Below, piece by piece: positions 42,980 to 52,081 of a DNA stretch of 64,000 nucleotides. The stretch comes from Alcanivoracaceae bacterium (GTDB lineage: Bacteria; Pseudomonadota; Gammaproteobacteria; Xanthomonadales; Marinicellaceae), in NCBI GenBank assembly GCA_016744455.1, contig JADGEI010000017.1, positions 1-64,000 on the forward strand. Direction: 5' to 3'. The translations under genes and the position numbers were made by a program. Below the pieces are notes generated by a model. The model had not been told where the DNA came from, ran no database searches, and saw nothing but the letters and a program-made list of their open reading frames with translations. Every line of letters begins with the position of its first letter. The stretch's first letter is position 1.

Positions 42980-45733
42980 TTATAAAGCTCTAATACTTTT
43001 GCAAAATTTGATATCTTCTTCCATTATTAGTTTATGGTTCAAAAATTTTTGAATAGATGTATTTAATGATTGGTGATGTCGTTCTTTAATAAAATCTGAT
43101 TGACATAATTTGTTAAATGTTTGTTTAACCTTTGATATTTCATCAAAGGGTTGTTTTTTTGATTTTTTTACTACGAGAAAATAGTCAAAAGCTATACTGA
43201 AATATTTTTCATAATAAGAAAAATCATCATTAACTCGTTTGAATAGTTCCTCAAATTTTGTTAGGGATTTTTTATACAGTGTAATCCCTTGATTTGTTTT
43301 GTTTTTTAAAACACTAATACTGGCTAGTTTAGCTAATGCAGTAGAAATAATGATCATATTTTCAACTTCGATACCCATATCAAAGGATTTATTAGCATTT
43401 TCAATTGCTGCATAATAGTAATCACTGGCTTTTAATAGATTATTCACTTGAACATAGTAGTTACCTAAAGATGTTTGGATATTTGCTTGCTCAAACCAAG
43501 AATCTGGATACAACGGATTAATTTTTTTTACTTTAGCAATGTATACAAGTGCTTGATCATATAATTCTTGTGGGTTCTCATGTCTCTGAATTTTAACATC
43601 AGTTAGTGTTTTTAATGTTGCTACCATTTCTACATAATTCATTTCATGGTTTGAATATTGATCTATTAGTTTTTTTAAAGTGACAATGGCTTTTTCTAAT
43701 AATTCTGTCGGATCTTTACCTTGATTTATTAGATGGTTGGCTTTAAACCGATAAAGTTGCTGTAAAGAACCGTTTATAGTTACTGGCTGTGGCTCTGAAA
43801 ATAAAGTTAAGGCACGATTACAAATATTCAAGCCTTTATTAAATGTGTCATCTATTTTTTCAGGGCTATCAAAACTTTGGGATTGGATGATACTTGCCAT
43901 TAATATACAGTTTTCTTCATAATTGATAGGTGCTGATCGGCCAATTTCTAGAGCTTTTCCTAAGGCATCTGCTGCTTTGGTAAGGTAGTGTTTTGATTGA
44001 TTATGACTTTGATTGCGTAACAGGTGATAATATTTTTGAGTGTAGATAGTATTTGCGAGTCTAAAAGCTTCAAAATGCCATGGGTTGAATTGTATCTCTT
44101 TTTCAATAGATTCTATTGCTTTTTCATAATCGCGTTCTAAATATTGTAAATACGCAGCAACATAATTTGAGGTAGACAGTCCACTGCTGGCAATTTTTAA
44201 ATGATTTATTGCTGGTTCATATAACATTTTTCTTTGTTTTTGAATATATGCTTTTTTCTCAGTTTCGTTTTCAATTGTTCTCGCATATACTCTTGCATTA
44301 GTCCATTTATAGGTAAGTGTTAAACCCAGGCCACTTGATAATTCAGGTGACTCCCACCCTTTATTTTTTGCTAATTTAAAGTATTCATAAGCTCGATCTT
44401 TCTTATCCATTGCTAAAAAAGCAATACCAAGTGCAAAACTACTTAAACCAGTTGTGTCTGAACCACTTGATTCAATATCTTTTTCTAAGACTTCAATTTC
44501 TGAAAGTATTGATTGATATTTATCACGTACATTATGAAATGGCATCATGTGAGTACGCCTAACTTTTGCTTTAATTTCTTGGGCTCTAGAAAGGTGTTTT
44601 TCAGCTATTTTTACTCTTTTAAAGGTTTCTAGGGTTTGATAAACTCCATTGCCAATACCAAAGATGGTAGCTAATATGGCTACAGTAATTATTGAACTAA
44701 TGAGTGGATGTTTTTTTATTTTTTTACCTTGGCGGCCAAAAAAAGTAATTTTTCTTGCGGATATTGCATCTCCATTGAGATAAGCTGTAATATCTTTATT
44801 GAGTTGCTTAACTGATTGATAGCGTTGACTGCGTTTTTTTTCAAGGCATTTAAAAGCAATGGCTTGAAGATCTGCAGAGACTTCATTGCCCATCAAGGTT
44901 GGTTCATCGTTGATGATTCTAAAAGATATTTCTGAAATACTAGCGGCTTGAAAGGGCATTTCATTTTTTAATAATTTATAGAGCAATACTCCAAGTGAAA
45001 ATATATCTGTACGTCGATCGAGTAATTGAGTCATGCCTTTGGCTTGCTCGGGTGACATATATCCAGGTGTGCCTATAACTGCACCTGTCATGGTTAGTTT
45101 TTGTTGTTCATCTGTTGAAGCAATACCAAAATCCAGTAATTTAACAACTTTGTCTTCATTAATCATTAAGTTGCTAGGTTTAATATCTCTATGGATAACA
45201 CCATGTGAGTGAGCGTAGGATAGGGCATCACAAACTTGCCTAAAAAGGATTATTCTTTGTTCGGCATTTAAGTCATTTTTATCAGCAAAACTCAGTATGT
45301 CATCGCCTTGTACCAGCTCCATGACAAACCATGGGATATCGTTTTCTGTCACGCCAGCATCATATAACTTGGCAATATTGTTGTGGTTGAGATCAGATAG
45401 AATTTGACGTTCACGCACAAAGCGATCAATCATTGATTGCGATGCGATTGCATTGGGGATTATTTTTAATGCGGCTTGTTGTGATAATTGCTTATCAGTA
45501 CGCTCAACCAAATAGATAATTGACATTCCTCCCTGTCCGAGTAATTCGATTATCTTCCATTGGCCAATTTCTGTTCCAATAGCGACTTCTGGATTAGTAC
45601 CAATTTTACTTAAGATACTATTATAACCAACAATACTTTTATCGGATTGTTCAATTGCAGCAGTATCTAGCTTATCTAATTCGCTAATAATGTTGCTGAT
45701 TTTTTTTTCAATATCTTTTTCGCTTTCTGTCAT
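42980..45733 (-). CDS. Transmembrane serine/threonine protein kinase with TPR-rich extracytoplasmic region
   Basis: The product is ~917 residues from the ATG at 45733; the open frame extends to a TTG at 45748. The Hanks-type kinase domain (~55-315) is intact: glycine loop L-G-Q-G-G-M, Lys90 in A-L-K, Glu108, H-R-D183-I-K-P-S-N, D201-F-G, and activation loop M-T-G-A-V-I-G-T-P-G-Y. One membrane helix lies at ~343-364. The remaining ~550 residues are helical TPR-like repeats, predicted periplasmic. It is convergent with the big protease. It is the natural candidate kinase for the phospho-acceptor-like ECF factor at 39034-39600, as in PknT/EcfP and PknS/EcfK pairs. Confidence 0.93.
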   Translation of the reverse strand: MTESEKDIEKKISNIISELDKLDTAAIEQSDKSIVGYNSILSKIGTNPEVAIGTEIGQWKIIELLGQGGMSIIYLVERTDKQLSQQAALKIIPNAIASQSMIDRFVRERQILSDLNHNNIAKLYDAGVTENDIPWFVMELVQGDDILSFADKNDLNAEQRIILFRQVCDALSYAHSHGVIHRDIKPSNLMINEDKVVKLLDFGIASTDEQQKLTMTGAVIGTPGYMSPEQAKGMTQLLDRRTDIFSLGVLLYKLLKNEMPFQAASISEISFRIINDEPTLMGNEVSADLQAIAFKCLEKKRSQRYQSVKQLNKDITAYLNGDAISARKITFFGRQGKKIKKHPLISSIITVAILATIFGIGNGVYQTLETFKRVKIAEKHLSRAQEIKAKVRRTHMMPFHNVRDKYQSILSEIEVLEKDIESSGSDTTGLSSFALGIAFLAMDKKDRAYEYFKLAKNKGWESPELSSGLGLTLTYKWTNARVYARTIENETEKKAYIQKQRKMLYEPAINHLKIASSGLSTSNYVAAYLQYLERDYEKAIESIEKEIQFNPWHFEAFRLANTIYTQKYYHLLRNQSHNQSKHYLTKAADALGKALEIGRSAPINYEENCILMASIIQSQSFDSPEKIDDTFNKGLNICNRALTLFSEPQPVTINGSLQQLYRFKANHLINQGKDPTELLEKAIVTLKKLIDQYSNHEMNYVEMVATLKTLTDVKIQRHENPQELYDQALVYIAKVKKINPLYPDSWFEQANIQTSLGNYYVQVNNLLKASDYYYAAIENANKSFDMGIEVENMIIISTALAKLASISVLKNKTNQGITLYKKSLTKFEELFKRVNDDFSYYEKYFSIAFDYFLVVKKSKKQPFDEISKVKQTFNKLCQSDFIKERHHQSLNTSIQKFLNHKLIMEEDIKFCKSIRAL

Positions 45734-46024
45734 GTTATCCAATAACAAAGAAATGGTATTAAATTAATATTAGCATACTAACTCTGTAATTAACCAAATA
45801 CTTGTTAATAATCAAGCCTATGACAAAAAATTTTATAGGTAGGTATTATTTTATCTTTATGTTGTAAGTTGCCTTTCCAATTGATGAACCCAAAATTGAA
45901 AAAATAACCCACAAATTAATTTGGATTGTTACTATAATGACACTTTTTGTATATAGCTATTTAATAATTGTAAAAGTAATATTTCGATTTATCGATAGAT
46001 ATATAACAATACAGGTTGTTTCTA

Positions 46025-47053
46025 TCAAACTTGCAAGATTTCTCTAATAATGCCAGTGGCATAAGATCCTGGTAAAAGTTTAAAATTTAGTTTTAAATCA
46101 TTCCCTAACCATTTGTGGTGAAAGTCTAATGGAACAATACGCATGGAGCGGCGGTCTTGTTTGAGTTTGAATTTTTCAAAACCTTGTTTATAAATGGGGA
46201 AGCTTTCAGCGATGGTCTTTTCTAATTCTGCAGCTCCATCAGTTGTTTGCGCCGGATCTTCTCCCCACATTGCCGCTGTTAGATGTAGATCGAATTCGGC
46301 TAGTCTTTTTTTGATTTCTTTTGCAGTAGCATCACAGGCAGGAAACCATGATTTGCTATTATTGAGTTGTAAAATATCTCCTTTAAGGCATAAATCCCAT
46401 TGTTGATTTTGTATTCTTTGAGCTAGGATTAGATTAAAAATATGGCTACGGGCTGTTGAGATGAGTATGGATTTTAGATTTCTTGATTTAACCTTAATAG
46501 TACCGGCAAACCAATCTGTGACTTTTTGAATGTTATTCATGTCATGTCCAAATCGCTGTGGCCCAAAATAGTTTGGTACACCGTTTTCAATAACATTAGC
46601 AATATTGTTTTCAATGTTTTGCTTATCGCCATCAATGTCTCGAATAACAATTTCAAATTGATTAGAGTCTAATTGCCCTGTTTTTATTTTTTTGTTATGC
46701 TTTCCATGTTTAAGAATGGTGATTTCATCGGCTAATGCGGCTTGGATTTTTTCACAATCAGTCACCTTAGGTAGCTGTATACTGAACCACTGTTGAGTTA
46801 TGGCATGGCGATCCTTTAGTCCTGCATAACCTACCTGACGTTGTGGTACTTGACAAACATTGGAGAGTTGTTTAGCTACCCAGTTAGTATTGCTATCAAT
46901 TTTTTCTATAAATAACCAAAGATGTTCGCCATTGCCTGATAATTCAATATCATTAATTTCTGTAACTCTGAAATCCGCAGCTTGATTGCGGATTGTCCCT
47001 GAGGCATTTATTGTATTGAGTGTCGGAAATAATTGGTTAAAATTTTTGTGCAT
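46025..47053 (-). CDS. truD: tRNA pseudouridine(13) synthase
   Basis: The product is 342 residues, close to E. coli TruD (349). It converts uridine 13 of tRNA-Glu to pseudouridine. The catalytic Asp81 lies in Y-A-G-L-K-D-R-H-A. The TruD signature V-P-N-Y-F-G-P-Q-R-F-G is present, as is the N-terminal F-R-V-T-E motif (A-D-F-R-V-T-E). The C-terminal part resembles the TRUD insertion domain and ends with G-S-Y-A-T-G-I-I-R-E. It appears monocistronic. Confidence 0.95.
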   Translation of the reverse strand: MHKNFNQLFPTLNTINASGTIRNQAADFRVTEINDIELSGNGEHLWLFIEKIDSNTNWVAKQLSNVCQVPQRQVGYAGLKDRHAITQQWFSIQLPKVTDCEKIQAALADEITILKHGKHNKKIKTGQLDSNQFEIVIRDIDGDKQNIENNIANVIENGVPNYFGPQRFGHDMNNIQKVTDWFAGTIKVKSRNLKSILISTARSHIFNLILAQRIQNQQWDLCLKGDILQLNNSKSWFPACDATAKEIKKRLAEFDLHLTAAMWGEDPAQTTDGAAELEKTIAESFPIYKQGFEKFKLKQDRRSMRIVPLDFHHKWLGNDLKLNFKLLPGSYATGIIREILQV

Positions 47054-47128
47054 TCAAGCATTATATCTAATCGAGACAATAGCACAACTCAAGATTGTGT
47101 AAAAAAATTATAAAAATATGCCAATGCA

Positions 47129-47166
47129 GAAAAAGAGTCTAATAGTAAGCTTACTAGACTCTTTTT
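47129..47166. terminator. Strong bidirectional-type terminator between truD and the TPR gene
   Basis: Arms 47129-47140 and 47154-47165 are a perfect 12-bp match (AAAAAGAGTCTA), continuing inward into the perfect palindrome AGTAAGCTTACT. A-run and T-run flank the stem. It lies between two minus-strand genes, so it most likely terminates the upstream five-gene operon. Confidence 0.85.
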
Positions 47167-47241
47167 TGCCTTGAATTACACTTATATTATACCGCATGGT
47201 GAATAAATATTCTTACTACCACAGTACCAATATGAAGGTTT

Positions 47242-47883
47242 TTATTCGTTTATTTCCTCATCAATTTTTTGCATTAATAGGCTGACTTCTTTTTGTCGGC
47301 CTTGATCTGCCAATGGTCTTGTTGGTCGTGGATTGGCATTTTTTGCTTTATTTATATGCTGTTTAGCTAAGTTATATTTTCCTTCTTCATCGTATAAGAA
47401 TTCTGCATAAAAATAGTTTGAGTCAATTCCATTAGGGTTAAGTTCAATGCCTTTTTTTAAGTGTTTCATGGCCTTTTTATCAGAGCCAAAACTCAATGGC
47501 CAACCAGGAACTTTGTAATATAAAACACCTAATGAAGTATAGGCAGAGCCATTAAGTACTGAACCATCAAGTTTAATAGCCTTTTCAAATGATTTTTTAG
47601 CATGCTTTGCTAGTTTACCAGCACTAAATGTTCCAGCTACACCTGCATAGGTAGAATAAATAATACCTTCCCACACCAAAGCATGTACATTTTTGGGGTT
47701 ATTGATAACAATTTGTGTGGCTACCTTGGCCAGGTTTTCAAAAGCATCTTCTTTTGCGTCATCTTCAGTTTGGTAATTGATAATAGCCCATTGTTTTTGT
47801 ATTTGGGAAACTTCATCCGTCATTTGTGCATTTGCGATAAAGCTGATTGCGATTAAAAGTAAAAGTAAAAGTAATTTTTTCAT
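47242..47883 (-). CDS. Exported TPR-like protein, last gene of the HDO/AMP-ligase operon
   Basis: The product is 213 residues. The signal peptide is ~1-19 (ending A-N-A-Q). Helical TPR-like repeats follow, with the characteristic L-Y-Y-K-V-P-G-W-P-L-S-F-G and G-I-E-L-N-P-N-G-I-D-S-N-Y-F-Y segments; similar proteins are annotated TRAP-T TatT-like in my memory. It is probably periplasmic and may act as a binding or assembly partner. It starts eight bases after the SDR gene, so it belongs to the operon running from 51355. A terminator follows. Confidence 0.75.
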   Translation of the reverse strand: MKKLLLLLLLIAISFIANAQMTDEVSQIQKQWAIINYQTEDDAKEDAFENLAKVATQIVINNPKNVHALVWEGIIYSTYAGVAGTFSAGKLAKHAKKSFEKAIKLDGSVLNGSAYTSLGVLYYKVPGWPLSFGSDKKAMKHLKKGIELNPNGIDSNYFYAEFLYDEEGKYNLAKQHINKAKNANPRPTRPLADQGRQKEVSLLMQKIDEEINE

Positions 47884-47890
47884 AGGTCAC

Positions 47891-48679
47891 CTATTTGTTT
47901 AAATGTGTTTTAATAATTTGGAGTTGTTTTTTTATTGACCCAGAAACTAAACTGGGGAAAAGGCCATTGATCTTTGCAAATAATTTTTGCGGCCAACCAA
48001 AAAACTTTTCAGCATTATTTTGTTCTATAGCTTTAACAATCTGTGGAACTACCTGTTCTGCTGTATCAACATTGTTTTTTATTGCCTTGTTGAGCTGGTT
48101 GATGTTATCAGAGTTTATTTCAGTTTCAATCGAGCGTGGTGCAAGGTACTGAACTGAAATACTGGTATCAGATAATTCACGCCCTAAAGCTTGAGAAAAA
48201 CCTCTTAATCCGAACTTACTGGCACAATAACTACTAAATCCAGGAAAGCCTATGGCACCAAAAGTGGAACCTATGTTGATTATCTTAGCTACTGGAGCTT
48301 TTTGTAACCACGGTTTTAATGCTTTTGATAAAAGTATTGGTGCGAGTAAATTAACTTCTAGCATTTTTTGAATATTTTCAATAGACTGATTTTCAAGAAA
48401 GTGGCCATCACCAACACCTGCATTGTTAATTAATATGTGCCCATCGGATTGTAAATGAGCCAGTACTTGAACTAGTTTAAGTTGAAACTCTTGTGTTGTA
48501 ATGTCTCCAGAAACTGAGACTGTACCGTTTGGCAATGTTTTTGAAAGTTCATCTAATTTATTTGTGTTTCTTCCTGTTAGAACTAAACGAGCTCCAAGTT
48601 TAGCAAGCTCCTTGCACAAAACTTTGCCTAAACCACCATATGCTCCTGTAATGACGACAGTTTGATGGTGCCAATTCAT
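47891..48679 (-). CDS. Short-chain dehydrogenase/reductase (SDR)
   Basis: The product is 262 residues, classical SDR length. The cofactor motif T-G-A-Y-G-G-L-G (~11-18), N-N-A-G (~88-91), and catalytic Ser with Y-C-A-S-K (Y-x3-K, ~152-156) are all present, so it should be an active NAD(P)-dependent oxidoreductase. A C-terminal basic or amphipathic tail (K-K-Q-L-Q-I-I-K-T-H-L-N-K) is seen in membrane-associated lipid reductases. The start overlaps the stop of the di-iron oxidase gene by four bases (ATGA), implying coupled translation. It probably reduces or oxidises an acyl-derived intermediate made by the operon. Confidence 0.9.
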   Translation of the reverse strand: MNWHHQTVVITGAYGGLGKVLCKELAKLGARLVLTGRNTNKLDELSKTLPNGTVSVSGDITTQEFQLKLVQVLAHLQSDGHILINNAGVGDGHFLENQSIENIQKMLEVNLLAPILLSKALKPWLQKAPVAKIINIGSTFGAIGFPGFSSYCASKFGLRGFSQALGRELSDTSISVQYLAPRSIETEINSDNINQLNKAIKNNVDTAEQVVPQIVKAIEQNNAEKFFGWPQKLFAKINGLFPSLVSGSIKKQLQIIKTHLNK

Positions 48680-49341
48680 GCGTTTAAGCCTCGAAATATA
48701 TTTGCGTACAGTTGAAAAAATCGCTTACATGATTTAATGACAATATTCAATTGATCATTATTTAGTCTGTTGATTAAGTCTTCAAAAAACTTAACATGAT
48801 CTTGATCCAAATCACCATGAGAAATTAAGTAACTAAACGCTTTGTTAGGTAAGTTTAATGATTTTTTTATACTATTTGCTGCATGTGTTGCAAGTTGTAC
48901 ACTGGTTCCTTCGAGTACATGCACCATGCCTAAAAAACACAAAGGATTAATTCGATTAATTGAATCATAAGCATAAGCCACCATTAATTCTGTGGCAAAA
49001 GCCGGTTCAGATTGTTCGACTGCTTTTTTATTTCCACCACAAGCCTCAATATCGTTTAAAATCCATTTTTCATGCCCGATTTCTTCTTCGATGTACTCTG
49101 CCATCATGTTTCTTAACCAGTCATCTTCATGTTTTATTTTACTGCCAGTTAGCATCAATAATGGTACTGTATGTTTTACATGGTGATAGGCCTGAGTTAA
49201 AAAAGCTCTATAGAGTTCGACGCTAATATCACCAGCTATGGCTTGGTGTATGATTGGCAATGATGTCAATTCTTTTTGTTCTCTTTGTGTTTCATTACAT
49301 AATATTTCAAATGGTGTTTGAACCGTATTAAGCTTGTGCAT
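48676..49341 (-). CDS. Haem-oxygenase-like di-iron oxidase (TenA/UndA-like)
   Basis: The product is 221 residues. The all-helical HO-like fold carries candidate metal ligands in the order known for haem-oxygenase-like di-iron oxidases (HDOs): E-Y-I-E-E-E-I-G-H (Glu and His), V-L-E-G-T-S (Glu), and S-H-G-D-L-D-Q-D-H (His, Asp, His). Known HDOs oxidise fatty acids to alkenes (UndA) or cut C-C or N-O bonds, so an oxidation of an acyl or amino substrate is likely. It overlaps the AMP-ligase gene by 14 bases and the SDR gene by four. The specific substrate is unknown; plain TenA thiaminase activity is unlikely given the ligand set. Confidence 0.8.
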   Translation of the reverse strand: MHKLNTVQTPFEILCNETQREQKELTSLPIIHQAIAGDISVELYRAFLTQAYHHVKHTVPLLMLTGSKIKHEDDWLRNMMAEYIEEEIGHEKWILNDIEACGGNKKAVEQSEPAFATELMVAYAYDSINRINPLCFLGMVHVLEGTSVQLATHAANSIKKSLNLPNKAFSYLISHGDLDQDHVKFFEDLINRLNNDQLNIVIKSCKRFFQLYANIFRGLNA

Positions 49342-50692
49342 AGATTTCCTCTAATTGGGGTTTAAAGTGTTTAAAAACTTGTTGATGTTTTGTCTTACCT
49401 GAAGCTGTCAGCATTTTGTTTTCAAGTGTGAATGGTTCACTTGCTACAATGATTTCTTTTACTTGTGCATAATCGGGTAATGAAGAATTGATTTTCTTTA
49501 GTTCATGTAATAAATTTGTACGGTTTTGAGATGAGTAGGATATAGCGGTAAGAAATGGTTGTGCTTCTCCATAAATAGCAACTTGCGTAATGCTGGATAA
49601 TGATAATAATTCTGCTTCTATCCAATCGGGAGAAATATTCCTTCCGTAGGAGTTTATTATGGTGTTTTTTTTCCTTCCGATAATATGTAAATTATTATCT
49701 TGATCAAAGCGGCCTAAGTCGCCAGTTGCATACCATTCATCAAGTGGCTTTTCACTACCCAAGTAACCGAGATATAGCTCTCCTTTGGTAAGAATTTCTC
49801 CATTTTTACTAATTTTAACCTGTTGGTGATCTAAAACTTTACCAACAGAGCCAATGAACTCTGTCTTTGTATTTAAACTGATAACCGACCCACATTCGCT
49901 GATGCCATAACCTTCAAAAACTGGCAATTTTAGAGCCTTAGCTTTCAATAGTAACCCTTTAGAACAGACAGCCCCGCCAACGGCAATGAACTTCAAGAAA
50001 GATAGGTCTGTCACTGTTTTTTGACAATAAGTAATGATCGCTTTTAGCATTTGTGGCATCAGTATCAAACTATCAGGTCGATAATTTATAATGGCATTGA
50101 TTAATTTAGTAACGTTAAGCTGGCTGGAACCACTTAATCCAAGTTTGGCTAATGGTGGTGTGATAACTTCAATTGCTAATTGCTTGGCTGCGTAATTAGC
50201 TGCGACATTCTCTAACAAAACACTTAAAGGTAAAATGCTTAAGTGTTTGTGGACTTTAAATTGTTGTGTAATTTTGGCTAATGAACGCCCAACAGATTCA
50301 AGGTGTTGCAAACTTAAGCAAACACCTTTGGGTTCACTGGTAGTCCCGGATGTAAAGGTGATTTTATGCGTTCCTTTTGGCAACTTAGGATAGTGGCTAA
50401 TGGTTTTAGTCATTAGCAAACCTATGTTTTTGTCAGAAGAAACTAGAATAAAACCTAAAGATAACCATAGTGACTCAGCCAATGGTGAACAAATAACTGT
50501 ATCTAGTCCTGCTTGAATCGACATATGGGCAATTTGTTGTGGCGTAAAAAAATGTGGAATAGGGACAATGATTTTACCTAAATTAGTCATTGCAGAATCT
50601 ATCATTAACCATTCACTTGAATTATCTAGGTGAATGGCAACACGATTATAGACCTGAGGATTAACTTCAATATGTTTGATTAAATCAAACAT
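49328..50692 (-). CDS. AMP-dependent synthetase/ligase (acyl-adenylate forming)
   Basis: The product is 454 residues, shorter than typical acyl-CoA synthetases (~500-560) mainly at the N-terminus. ATP-binding motif T-F-T-S-G-T-T-S-E-P-K-G, adenine motif G-Y-G-I-S-E-C-G, A-T-G-D-L-G-R-F, and hinge G-R-K-K-N are present. A C-terminal lysine lies in A-S-G-K-T-K-H. It should activate a carboxylic acid, probably a fatty acid. It starts three bases after the hemolysin-like gene and overlaps the di-iron oxidase gene. It could feed an activated acyl group to the GNAT-like partner. Confidence 0.88.
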   Translation of the reverse strand: MFDLIKHIEVNPQVYNRVAIHLDNSSEWLMIDSAMTNLGKIIVPIPHFFTPQQIAHMSIQAGLDTVICSPLAESLWLSLGFILVSSDKNIGLLMTKTISHYPKLPKGTHKITFTSGTTSEPKGVCLSLQHLESVGRSLAKITQQFKVHKHLSILPLSVLLENVAANYAAKQLAIEVITPPLAKLGLSGSSQLNVTKLINAIINYRPDSLILMPQMLKAIITYCQKTVTDLSFLKFIAVGGAVCSKGLLLKAKALKLPVFEGYGISECGSVISLNTKTEFIGSVGKVLDHQQVKISKNGEILTKGELYLGYLGSEKPLDEWYATGDLGRFDQDNNLHIIGRKKNTIINSYGRNISPDWIEAELLSLSSITQVAIYGEAQPFLTAISYSSQNRTNLLHELKKINSSLPDYAQVKEIIVASEPFTLENKMLTASGKTKHQQVFKHFKPQLEEIYAQA

Positions 50693-50695
50693 GTT

Positions 50696-51355
50696 TCAAG
50701 CTTCATTCATGTTGTTTTTTACATTGGAATAATAAACAGCAGGTTTAAAGTCATAATATTTCCCCCAGTCATTTGCAGCACCATTAACAGCTTCTTTGTT
50801 AGCTTGAGCAAGTAAACATAATTCAACGTTAAAAGCATCGAAAAAACTTTTAATGGGCTTGGTCAGGGTATATATAGCCCATTCTACATCTAAAGATTTA
50901 ATGTATTTACTTATAATTGGCATAACTCTATTAACATCGCTATTTTTACTTACAACAAAGTTACCTAGTTCAATTATTCTTTTCCGGTCTATTTTGTGTT
51001 GGTTGTTGTGAATGATAAGTTTTTCAATGGGTTCTGCTAAATAACATTCTGAAAATAATGAGTCAATATCTGCGTAGCGCAAACCCAATGCAGAGATGAT
51101 TTTATTATCCGATACTCGGATTACAGTCAGTATGATGGGGAAAAATGCAGTGAGATGAGCATCAAAATGTTTAACATAAGAATCGTATGTAAAACGTTCA
51201 ACTTGATTACGTATATTACTGGCTTCAGTAACTAGCTCGACTTTATATTTATTTTTATTGATATCAATGTTCTTTGTATAACGAATCACATTAGGTGCAT
51301 GATTTATCGAATTAATTTGTTGGTTTATCATATTCTTATTCAATTTAGTTGCCAT
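50696..51355 (-). CDS. Thermostable hemolysin family protein (GNAT-like)
   Basis: The product is 219 residues. The phrases Y-V-K-H-F-D-A-H-L, F-F-P-I-I-L-T-V, L-F-S-E-C-Y-L-A-E-P-I-E, and R-I-I-E-L-G-N-F-V match the thermostable hemolysin family (PF12261) as I recall it. The family name comes from Vibrio delta-VPH, but the fold is considered GNAT or autoinducer-synthase-like. An acyltransferase role therefore seems more likely than pore formation. No signal peptide is present, consistent with a cytoplasmic enzyme. It is the first gene of the five-gene operon and is divergent from the FecI-like sigma gene. Confidence 0.85.
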   Translation of the reverse strand: MATKLNKNMINQQINSINHAPNVIRYTKNIDINKNKYKVELVTEASNIRNQVERFTYDSYVKHFDAHLTAFFPIILTVIRVSDNKIISALGLRYADIDSLFSECYLAEPIEKLIIHNNQHKIDRKRIIELGNFVVSKNSDVNRVMPIISKYIKSLDVEWAIYTLTKPIKSFFDAFNVELCLLAQANKEAVNGAANDWGKYYDFKPAVYYSNVKNNMNEA

Positions 51356-51453
51356 ATTACCGAATTAGAGAATATGATTTAATTAATTCAATCGGTACAG
51401 ATTGATTTATTTTACTTATAATCTCTAAGTGTTAAACAATTGTTAAAAATAGA

Positions 51454-52080
51454 ATGACTAAAGCCAAAGCAGACTTAAAATTAGCTAAAGCACTGATGAA
51501 AGGTGGTGAACTAACCTTTAATCAATTTTTTACTGATTATTACCCGAGGGTATTCCGTTTTGTCATGAGTCGAGTTAAAGGTGATAGGGATTTAGCTGAC
51601 GATATGGCTCAGATGACTTTGTGTAAAGCCCTCGATAAAATGCACACTTATAGAGGCGAGGCTGCCTTGTTTACCTGGATGTGTCAAATTAGCCGTAGTT
51701 TAGTTTATGCACATTTTTTAAAAGAAAATCGTCGAGGAAAAATTGTACAACCACTTGCAGAGACAGAAGATGCGAGAGAAATATTGGATAATATTGCCAT
51801 GAGTGAAAATACCCAACCTGAAAACATAGTTGAAAACCTAGAACTAAGTGATTTAATTAGTGAAATCTTAGATAACTTGCCAAATAACTATGGCGATATT
51901 CTTGAGTGGATGTATGTGGAACAACTATCGGTAAATGAAATAGCTAAAAAGCTCAATACAACCATGGTTTCAGTGCAATCATCATTAGCACGAGCAAGAA
52001 AATCATTTAAAGTGGTCATTATGCAAATGTTGAAAAATAATAAATTAAAGCAATCCCTTGCTGGATTTTTGGAGAATTAA
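51454..52080 (+). CDS. ECF RNA polymerase sigma factor (FecI-like position)
   Basis: The product is 208 residues. Region 2 is F-N-Q-F-F-T-D-Y-Y-P-R-V-F-R-F followed by D-R-D-L-A-D-D-M-A-Q-M-T, with the acidic motif intact, unlike the 39-kb sigma factor. Region 4 is L-S-V-N-E-I-A-K-K-L-N-T-T-M-V-S-V-Q-S-S. It stands directly upstream of a FecR-type anti-sigma gene and a TonB receptor with an N-terminal signalling domain, a classic cell-surface signalling unit. It probably activates the receptor gene when ligand binds. Confidence 0.92.
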   Translation: MTKAKADLKLAKALMKGGELTFNQFFTDYYPRVFRFVMSRVKGDRDLADDMAQMTLCKALDKMHTYRGEAALFTWMCQISRSLVYAHFLKENRRGKIVQPLAETEDAREILDNIAMSENTQPENIVENLELSDLISEILDNLPNNYGDILEWMYVEQLSVNEIAKKLNTTMVSVQSSLARARKSFKVVIMQMLKNNKLKQSLAGFLEN

Positions 52081-52081
52081 G

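Noticed and set aside
45734-46024. Possible small gene upstream of the Ser/Thr kinase
   Set aside because: The 291-base strip is AT-rich with scattered stops in all frames and no hairpin or ribosome-binding site I could support.
51454-52080. Second phosphorylation-type sigma factor
   Set aside because: It keeps the acidic D-x-x-D motif and is followed by a FecR gene, so it is an ordinary anti-sigma-controlled ECF factor.
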